A stretch of 20,249 bases of DNA from positions 1 through 20,249 of IMG/VR virus record IMGVR_UViG_3300046690_000129; one strand, given 5' to 3'. Position numbers and translations under genes: made by a program. Shown one piece after another: positions 13,466-19,024 of this stretch. A model generated the notes under the pieces. It searched no databases. It saw only the letters and a list, made by a program, of their open reading frames with translations, and was not told where the DNA came from. The DNA comes from a virus. Each line of letters opens with the position of its first letter. Positions within the stretch are counted from its first letter, which is position 1.

Positions 13466-15982
13466 TTACATCGGAGGTGGTCCGCCCATCCCGGGCGGTG
13501 GCGCTTGCGGTTGTGGCATTTTTGGCGGGCCCTTGCCATTCGCGCCACGGCTGGGGCCCGGCGGCGGCGGCCCGGCCCCCGGCGGCGGGGCCCCGGGAGG
13601 TGGCGGCGGCGGCGGGGGCCGCATCATCGCACCCGTCGGGTCCATCTGCATGTACGCGCCCAGCATCTCCTGATAGCCGTCGATGAGGTCGATGACGCCC
13701 CGGCTGTGACGCACGGGGTGCAGCAGCATCTTAATCATCTCAAGCGAGAGATTGATAATCATCGGCGGCGGAAGGATGCCTGTCTGAAGAAGGCCTTGAG
13801 CAGCGGTGAGGGTTCCTCCCACCACTTGCATGATCTGGGCGTTGGCTTCTTTTTCCGTGGCTTCATCGACTTCGACCGTGCTGTCGGTTTCGATGTCGAT
13901 GGCGCAGAAACGCGTGAACTCATTGCGCAGTATCTCCATGACTTCAGGCGTGCAGTTCTCGCCGGTCATCTTGGTGAGGGTATCAGCGTCGAAGTTCTTG
14001 GCGATGATATCGCCCTTCAACCGCATCAGATCGCGGACGAAGTTTCCGACGCTGGTCTTGACGCCCTGCATGCGGCCCGAACCGACAGTGCCTTTCATGC
14101 GCTGCGCGGTGGCGGTTTCGTAAGGGTTGGTCGCGCCCCTGATGATATCGGCGATGCCGATGATCTCGTAGATCGCGTTCTTCTGCTGGTCGCGCGAGTG
14201 GTAAAGCTCCTTCAGCGCGTTGACCCATTCGAGGATCGGGACGAGCCAGATATGATTTTGCAAACCGCCTGACATAAGATCAACGCCGTCAACAGGCAGC
14301 AGCTTGCCGTCATCAGCAGTAAGAAGGTTCGCGATATCCTTGTTGGCCGCGTTGTATCCGCCACGAACCTTGATCTTTTCGGTGAGGTCGCTGATCCGCT
14401 TGGAAGTGTCATCGAGGTCCGCCGCGAGATGTGCATAGAGATCGAAGAAAGCCTTCGGGATCATGCTGTCGGTTGTGACGACGGCGCAAATCGGTTTTGG
14501 GATCGGGTAGAAGCCCTGAAGGCCCAGCACGTCAGGCTCAACGCGCAGCACGCAGCCGCCGCCTTCCCTCACGAGCCAGATGATCTCGCGCGTGGCGCGG
14601 GTCCATATTTCCCAGACCATCGCCTTTCTGACGACGCTATCCAGCTTGCCTGCTGTCTTGGGGCTGGGACCGCCGCCGACAGGGCTCTTGGCGGCGCTCT
14701 CCTCGGTCCACTTGAGAAGCTCTGAGACCTTCCCCGCCTTCTTGTACTCTTGCAGCTTCTCGCTCTCGCCGAACTCGTCCAGCAGGGCCTTTTCCGAGAA
14801 CAGGTGGCGGAACGCGACCCACTCGACGTCACCATGCTGACGGACGGGATCAATAAGGATATCTTCCCAGAACACATATTCGTCGTCCACGGTCTCCCAG
14901 ACCTTGGCGTCCTTGGTCTGGGGCTCGCCCGTGATCGGGTGCGCAAGAGGCCCGCCCATCACCGGGTCCTCGACCGGGACCGCCTTGATGACCGGCTTCC
15001 AGCGCACGCGGCAGGTGCCGCGACCGGGGAGAAGCATGTCTCTTACGGCAGCCTTCACCGCTTCGTGGCTGGCCTCGTCGCCGACGACGATCTCAAGCGC
15101 CTTCTCCATCACGGCAGCGGCAGTCTCGATATCCTGCTGACGCGGCATGCCCGGGGGCATGGGCGCGGGCTGCGGCACCGTCTGGGGCCCGACAGGCTGT
15201 TGCGGCGGCATGGGGCCCGGCGGCATGCCGGGCGGCGGCGGGGGCTCGGGCCCCAAGCCGGTCATGCCCGGGGGCGGCATCCCGGGAGGTCCACCGGCAG
15301 GCGACGGCGGTGGACCCCCGGGGCCCGGTGGCGGCCCGGGGGGTGCCGGGGGCTGGTTGCCATCGGGAGCGGCAATAGGAACGCCGGGCGCGGGCTGCGC
15401 CGTGACGGGTCCTGCGGGGGCCCCGGCCTGAGGCGGTCCCCCGGGCGGCAGTGTCGGCGGCGCGGGAGGGCCTCCGGGACCCAACGGCGTGCCCGGTGCG
15501 CCCGGGGGAGCCATCCCCGGAGGGATGCCCATTTCAGGTGGACCGCCCATAATCATCGGCATGGGCGGCGGTGGAGCGGGAACGGCGGATTTCTTGACGA
15601 AGCGGGACTTAACTACGGGATCGGGCGGCTTGGAGTAAGCGGCAGGCAGCATCACCTCGGTATTGGCGTAAAGCACGTTGAAGTGGCTGGAATTTCTGGG
15701 GCCCGTGTAGGCGCTGGTCTTGCCGCTTTTGGTGGACTTGGGGCGGGAGATCGGGATATCGCCCCGGTACATCTGGACGATCTCACGACCGCGTGTACGC
15801 CAGTCCCTTTCGGCACGCTCGCAGTCCGCTAAGGCCTGTTCCCAGAAGGAGGTATCCACCTCCTTGTCGCCGCTGGCGGCGAGTGCAACGTCCGGGCGGT
15901 CAGGGTTCTGGCCCTCGGGGCTCCTGACCTGAGCCGCCTGCGGCGGGGCCTCTTCGCCTTTGGTGAAGCTGGTCGCCGCCAT
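13466..15982 (-). CDS. Portal protein (P22 gp1-like) with long Pro/Gly-rich insertion, 838 aa
   Basis: The dodecameric portal is the channel through which DNA enters the capsid. The start of the chain has the typical WRTRGREIVQMYRGD helix (61-75) and FNVLYANTEVMLPAAYSKPP (101-120). After the insertion, portal sequence resumes with AVMEKALEIVVGDEASHEAV and MLLPGRGTCRVRWKP, then WEDILIDP, HLFSEKALLDEFGESEK, YHSRDQQKNAIYEIIGIADI with a GATNPYETATAQRMKG motif, ending with a C-terminal helix. Residues ~133-281 (15140-15586) are an almost pure Pro/Gly/Met/Ala stretch, and residues ~795-838 are again Pro-rich with eight consecutive prolines. The long insertion is unusual for a portal. ATG 15982 follows six bases after the 75-aa gene stop; no clear ribosome-binding site is seen there. 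Confidence 0.88.
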   Translation of the reverse strand: MAATSFTKGEEAPPQAAQVRSPEGQNPDRPDVALAASGDKEVDTSFWEQALADCERAERDWRTRGREIVQMYRGDIPISRPKSTKSGKTSAYTGPRNSSHFNVLYANTEVMLPAAYSKPPDPVVKSRFVKKSAVPAPPPPMPMIMGGPPEMGIPPGMAPPGAPGTPLGPGGPPAPPTLPPGGPPQAGAPAGPVTAQPAPGVPIAAPDGNQPPAPPGPPPGPGGPPPSPAGGPPGMPPPGMTGLGPEPPPPPGMPPGPMPPQQPVGPQTVPQPAPMPPGMPRQQDIETAAAVMEKALEIVVGDEASHEAVKAAVRDMLLPGRGTCRVRWKPVIKAVPVEDPVMGGPLAHPITGEPQTKDAKVWETVDDEYVFWEDILIDPVRQHGDVEWVAFRHLFSEKALLDEFGESEKLQEYKKAGKVSELLKWTEESAAKSPVGGGPSPKTAGKLDSVVRKAMVWEIWTRATREIIWLVREGGGCVLRVEPDVLGLQGFYPIPKPICAVVTTDSMIPKAFFDLYAHLAADLDDTSKRISDLTEKIKVRGGYNAANKDIANLLTADDGKLLPVDGVDLMSGGLQNHIWLVPILEWVNALKELYHSRDQQKNAIYEIIGIADIIRGATNPYETATAQRMKGTVGSGRMQGVKTSVGNFVRDLMRLKGDIIAKNFDADTLTKMTGENCTPEVMEILRNEFTRFCAIDIETDSTVEVDEATEKEANAQIMQVVGGTLTAAQGLLQTGILPPPMIINLSLEMIKMLLHPVRHSRGVIDLIDGYQEMLGAYMQMDPTGAMMRPPPPPPPPGAPPPGAGPPPPGPSRGANGKGPPKMPQPQAPPPGMGGPPPM

Positions 15983-15988
15983 TGGAGG

Positions 15989-16216
15989 TTACTTTTTGGT
16001 TGTCGCGGCTTTCACCGCCCACATGGCGGCCTCTTCGTAGGCGGTCTGGGCGAGGGACGCGAGACGGGGCTCGACCTGCTTCAGGTCCTCGCACAGATCA
16101 ATCAGATCGGCGGTGTACCGCTTGAGCTTATCAACGACGTTCTCGCCGCTGGGGTTGAAGCTCTCCCTGACGCGGTGCGCGCCAATGGAGCCCTGTGTCT
16201 GGCCGACATCGCCCAT
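15989..16216 (-). CDS. Acb2/Tad1-like anti-defence candidate (cyclic-nucleotide sponge), 75 aa
   Basis: ATG 16216 is preferred because AAGGGG lies about six bases upstream; an alternative GTG at 16261 would overlap the terminase stop (GTGA) and add 15 residues. The protein contains RVRESFNPSGENVVDKLKRY (residues 15-34), a helix TADLIDLCEDLK, then RLASLAQTAYEEAAMWAVKA (51-70) and a basic end. The FNPSG ... VDxxKxxxAxLI ... AxxxxExAAMWAVKAxT pattern matches from memory the short Acb2-type (T4 Vs.4-like) proteins that sequester cyclic di- and trinucleotides and block CBASS. This is the second such candidate in the window. It lies between the large terminase and portal genes. Ligand binding is inferred, not shown. 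Confidence 0.63.
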   Translation of the reverse strand: MGDVGQTQGSIGAHRVRESFNPSGENVVDKLKRYTADLIDLCEDLKQVEPRLASLAQTAYEEAAMWAVKAATTKK

Positions 16217-16257
16217 TGTTCGCCCCTTGTTCGCGATTTTTCCCTGATTTGCCTTTA

Positions 16258-17673
16258 TCACGCGTGGTCGAGTTCGTCCAAGCGGAAAGCATTGGAGACG
16301 CGCAGCGGGTCGAGGTCCTCGCTTGTTTCGAGGCGGGCCCCGAACGGGCGGGACATGCAGGCGTAGCGGATATCATCGACCGCATGGTCCTCGCCTTCGG
16401 TGTCGAGGTCCTCGGGGCGGTTCTCGTCGTGCTGCTGCATCGGCAGCGTCCTGATGGCGTCCTTGCAGTGATCGACAAAGAAGATCATCGGGTCGCCGTC
16501 GTCGTCGCCCTTGAGACGCCAGCGCAACTGATCCCATCCACCCATTCGTTTGGCGGTAGAGACACGAGAGTTGTCAGCGCGGCGGAAATAGACACCCTGT
16601 CGCGCAAAGGTCTCTCCAATCGAAGGTCCACTGACCACTTGGAAGGCTGACGGGTCGAGTATCCCGTAAGCAATTGGTTCGCGAAAGCCTCGGCCATCGG
16701 TCTCTCTCCGAACTACTTCTTTCGCGACAGCATCCGCAGGGAGCTGTAACCCTTTGTTGGGGCCACTTGAGCCGTACCATTCGCGGTAGCGGATGATGGA
16801 GTTCTTCGGCAGTCTCTTCTTGTCATGGATCATATCGTCCTGAACCACAGCCCACCAGCCGATGGAGAAGGGGGAAGCACTTCCCCAGTCCATGCTGCGG
16901 AAACGCGTCCAGTGCAGTGGTATGCGGGGCGGGGTTATCACATGCCTGTTCGGGTCGAACTCCGGGAAGAACGCGCCCTCGATGATATCCCAGTTACCAT
17001 CGAGCCAAGCCTTGACCAAGGCGGCGCTGCCCGAGGCCCTGAGGCGGTTGATATAGCCGGGGTCGTTATTCAGCAGGCTCGGGTTATCCGTGATCTTTGC
17101 GGGGATGAAAATTCGTATAAGGCCCGTCTCGGCGTCTTTCACCGGGCGATACGGACCATTGTCGATGACCCATGATTTAACCCAGTGATGCCCCGGGCCC
17201 CCGGGATTGCAGGTGGCCCTCAACTGGCATCTGGCTCCCGAGGTGGTTCTCAGTGTCGCAAAAAGCCGGAAAATGCCGGTTGGCGAGGCGTATTGCGTCA
17301 ATTCCTCCACATACACCCGCGTTAAACTCCACCCCTGATAGTTCATCGCGTCGGTGTCGTTCTCCAGATACGCCATGTGAAAAACCGCACCATTCCTGAA
17401 GCGAAACTGCTTCTCCTTGTCCTTCCATTCGGCAGCGTCTCCGTACATTTGTCTTGCGACGTCGATGGTGTCCTTCAAATCCTCGCGTGAGCGCCTGAGC
17501 ATCAGGCCCTTTGCGGCGGGGCCCCAGTCCTCGGAGTGACACCAGAACTCTCCCAAGGCCGCGAAGCTCTTACCGCCGCCCCGGGCCCCGCCATAAACGA
17601 CGATATCGGCAGGGCAGGTCAGAAAGTGGTGCTGGGGGCCCGGCTGGGGCTTGAAGCCCGTGATGATCTTCAT
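16258..17673 (-). CDS. terL: Terminase large subunit (packaging ATPase/nuclease), 471 aa
   Basis: The N-terminal ATPase has Walker A GGARGGGKS (28-36), Walker B RVYVEE (119-124) and a coupling motif with TCNPGG (154-159). The C-terminal RNase H-fold nuclease has metal-binding acidic residues in MDWGS (Asp262), GILDPSAF (Asp340) and HAVDDIRYA (Asp433/Asp434). All key motifs are present and the length is normal. The protein cuts concatemeric phage DNA and pumps it into the procapsid through the portal, guided by the small subunit. ATG 17673 overlaps the small-terminase stop (ATGA). The next gene, the 75-aa protein, follows after its stop at 16258. Codon choice here resembles the rest of the structural module and differs from the small-terminase gene. 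Confidence 0.96.
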   Translation of the reverse strand: MKIITGFKPQPGPQHHFLTCPADIVVYGGARGGGKSFAALGEFWCHSEDWGPAAKGLMLRRSREDLKDTIDVARQMYGDAAEWKDKEKQFRFRNGAVFHMAYLENDTDAMNYQGWSLTRVYVEELTQYASPTGIFRLFATLRTTSGARCQLRATCNPGGPGHHWVKSWVIDNGPYRPVKDAETGLIRIFIPAKITDNPSLLNNDPGYINRLRASGSAALVKAWLDGNWDIIEGAFFPEFDPNRHVITPPRIPLHWTRFRSMDWGSASPFSIGWWAVVQDDMIHDKKRLPKNSIIRYREWYGSSGPNKGLQLPADAVAKEVVRRETDGRGFREPIAYGILDPSAFQVVSGPSIGETFARQGVYFRRADNSRVSTAKRMGGWDQLRWRLKGDDDGDPMIFFVDHCKDAIRTLPMQQHDENRPEDLDTEGEDHAVDDIRYACMSRPFGARLETSEDLDPLRVSNAFRLDELDHA

Positions 17674-18626
17674 TCGTCTGACCCGAAGAGTTCTTTCATA
17701 CTAGGAATTTTTCCCTTTTTCCTAATAGCCTTTGCCCCCAATTTTTTAACAGGTACCTGTCGCGGTGTCAGTTTCCGTTTTTTCCTGCCGGGGGTGGGGC
17801 CCGGGCCCCGCTTGCCTAATACCTTGGTGCGCGCGCCGCCGTTAGGGGTCCCAGTTACCGGCCTCGGAGGGGCCCCGTTTTCGGGTCGCCCCGGCGTACC
17901 GCCTAAGCCCTTGATATCATTGGACAATTCAGGGCCCGAGCCCTCAGGGCCAAGGCCCGGGCCTTGGCTCATTCCTTGTAACCAATTGATATTGCTGGAG
18001 ATTTCAGGGTTTGGCAAGGGCTCGTCGCCATATGGGGCAGGGCCCGGGCCCTGAAAGGCCCCTTGGACGGGCATATCGGCAGGGCTTGGGGCAAGGCCTG
18101 AGGCCTCGGGGCTTGGGCCCTGAGGGCTTGGGGCAGGCAGGGCAGGCAGTGACGCGACCCAATCGCCCAAGGCCTGTTCGGACGGGGCGTCCGGGTCACG
18201 GCTAGGCCGTCTAATCACTTCCAGCGTGGCCCTGTCAGTAACATGGCCATACAGGCGGGCCAGACTAAACGCGGCATTATGGGCGGGGCTATAATCTTCA
18301 CTGGTCATGGCCCCGGCAAAAACCCGCTGTAGCATGCTGGTCACTTCAGGCAGGGTCACGACCCCCGTTGACCGTCTGGCTTCAAGTATCGCGGCGACCC
18401 TCTCTTGAACGCGTGGCAAGTGAAACAGATTAGACGGGGCCATGGGGTCAGCCAAAGTGAAGCCCGCCTTGGTGAAGGCCACGCCAAAGGCCACGCCATC
18501 GCAGACCATGCGGGCAAACATTTCCTCTCTAGCGTCCTGCAAGTCAGCCCCTAGGACAACAGCCCCGCGTTCTGATTTGCCAAGGGCCTTCCGCTGCCCG
18601 GGGGTTAAAAACAACTGGCTTTTCAT
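17670..18626 (-). CDS. terS: Terminase small subunit (probable), 318 aa, with long Gly/Pro linker and basic tail
   Basis: ATG 18626 follows AGGAA spaced eight bases away. Residues ~30-100 resemble the DNA-binding part of small terminases (MVCDGVAFGVAFTKAGFTLA, then LFHLPRVQERVAAILEARRS), the usual first-helix/AG-turn/recognition layout. It ends in an overlap with terL, the standard order. At 318 aa it is longer than typical small terminases: residues ~155-275 are Gly/Pro-rich and disordered, and the last ~45 residues are strongly basic (GRKKRKL, VPVKKLGAKAIRKKGK). The linker DNA holds three long GC palindromes (17796-17809, 17949-17968, 18038-18053). The gene uses more TTG, TTA, CTA and CCC codons than terL, suggesting different ancestry. 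It would recognise the packaging site and load terL. Confidence 0.78.
   Translation of the reverse strand: MKSQLFLTPGQRKALGKSERGAVVLGADLQDAREEMFARMVCDGVAFGVAFTKAGFTLADPMAPSNLFHLPRVQERVAAILEARRSTGVVTLPEVTSMLQRVFAGAMTSEDYSPAHNAAFSLARLYGHVTDRATLEVIRRPSRDPDAPSEQALGDWVASLPALPAPSPQGPSPEASGLAPSPADMPVQGAFQGPGPAPYGDEPLPNPEISSNINWLQGMSQGPGLGPEGSGPELSNDIKGLGGTPGRPENGAPPRPVTGTPNGGARTKVLGKRGPGPTPGRKKRKLTPRQVPVKKLGAKAIRKKGKIPSMKELFGSDE
17796..18053. repeat. Cluster of three long GC palindromes with GGCCCGGGCC core inside terS
   Basis: Three perfect palindromes occur within 260 bases: GGGGCCCGGGCCCC (17796-17809), GCCAAGGCCCGGGCCTTGGC (17949-17968) and CAGGGCCCGGGCCCTG (18038-18053). All encode Gly-Pro-Gly-Pro/Leu in the disordered linker of the small terminase. 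Two further copies of the dodecamer lie at 5040-5051 and 12212-12225. Packaging (pac) sites often lie in or near the small-terminase gene, so a recognition role is possible. Confidence 0.6.
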
Positions 18627-18806
18627 CTCAAAGTTCCTGTTTGCCTAAGGGTTTGGCATACAACCCCCGGTGTGCCTACGAAAGCGGCAAATACACGCGA
18701 GAACAAAACGTGAAAACGCCGCTGGTGCGTTATTTTGGAAAATATGACCCAAGGTAGCGGGCAAAATCGGGGGCCCTGTACGGGCCCCGTAAGGGCAGGG
18801 CGGGGC

Positions 18807-18836
18807 TTTTGAGGGTTTGGAGCAAAACCCCCAAAA
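18807..18836. repeat. Inverted repeat, 11 of 12 bases paired, next to the iterons
   Basis: TTTTGAGGGTTT (18807-18818) pairs with AAACCCCCAAAA (18825-18836) around the loop GGAGCA; only one A-C mismatch interrupts the 12-bp stem. It lies nine bases left of the first iteron. Neither strand has a U-run beyond the stem that would make it a clear terminator, so an operator or origin structure is at least as likely. Confidence 0.6.
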
Positions 18837-18845
18837 CGACCCCAT

Positions 18846-18887
18846 TGGAACCCGGTGGAACCCGGTGGAACCCGGATTGGAACCCGA
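18846..18887 (+). repeat. Four iterons TGGAACCCGR
   Basis: Three perfect head-to-tail copies of TGGAACCCGG (18846-18855, 18856-18865, 18866-18875) are followed after two bases by TGGAACCCGA (18878-18887). The period of 10 to 12 bases puts all copies on nearly the same helix face, as with replication-initiator or regulator binding sites. Confidence 0.75.
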
Positions 18888-19024
18888 TTGAAAGCCCCCG
18901 CCCATATAGAGTGTGCAAAGGGTTTGCCCTCGGGCCCCGATTTTTGTTGACAGTCAAACCCCCGGCATGCGAAGCCAATGGCGAACCCCCATTTCGGGGG
19001 CCGCAAACCATAGGACGCCATCAC

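Larger units (their letters stand above)
18627..19024. promoter_or_regulatory. Divergent control region between terS and the AAA+ ATPase gene
   Basis: This 398-base stretch has no convincing gene and separates leftward late genes from the rightward ATPase gene. It contains an AT-rich palindrome TATTTTGGAAAATA (18731-18744), a GGGGCCC/GGGCCCC hairpin (18770-18788), a 12-bp inverted repeat with one mismatch (18807-18836), four iterons (18846-18887), GCAAAGGGTTTGC (18915-18927), TTGACAGTCAA (18947-18957) and a CCCCC/GGGGG hairpin (18986-19000). TTGACA at 18947-18952 could be a -35 box for the plus strand, overlapping a small operator-like palindrome, but no good -10 box follows at 16-18 bases. 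The region probably holds promoters for both directions, an origin, or the packaging start. Confidence 0.6.

Noticed and set aside
13450-13548. N-terminal extension of the 91-aa gene
   Set aside because: It overlaps the portal C terminus and the internal ATG at 13449 has a good GGGAG site.
14750-15832. Plus-strand open frame of 360 codons opposite the portal gene
   Set aside because: Gly/Arg/His-rich shadow of the Pro/Gly-coding insertion; no domain or start signal.
18770-18788. GGGGCCC-TGTAC-GGGCCCC hairpin as a terminator
   Set aside because: No U-run follows on the plus strand, and no minus-strand gene ends here; only a CGAUUUU stretch follows on the minus strand. It is kept as part of the control region only.
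18905-18910. TATAGA as a -10 promoter box
   Set aside because: No matching -35 hexamer at 15-19 bases upstream on the plus strand, so it is not supported.
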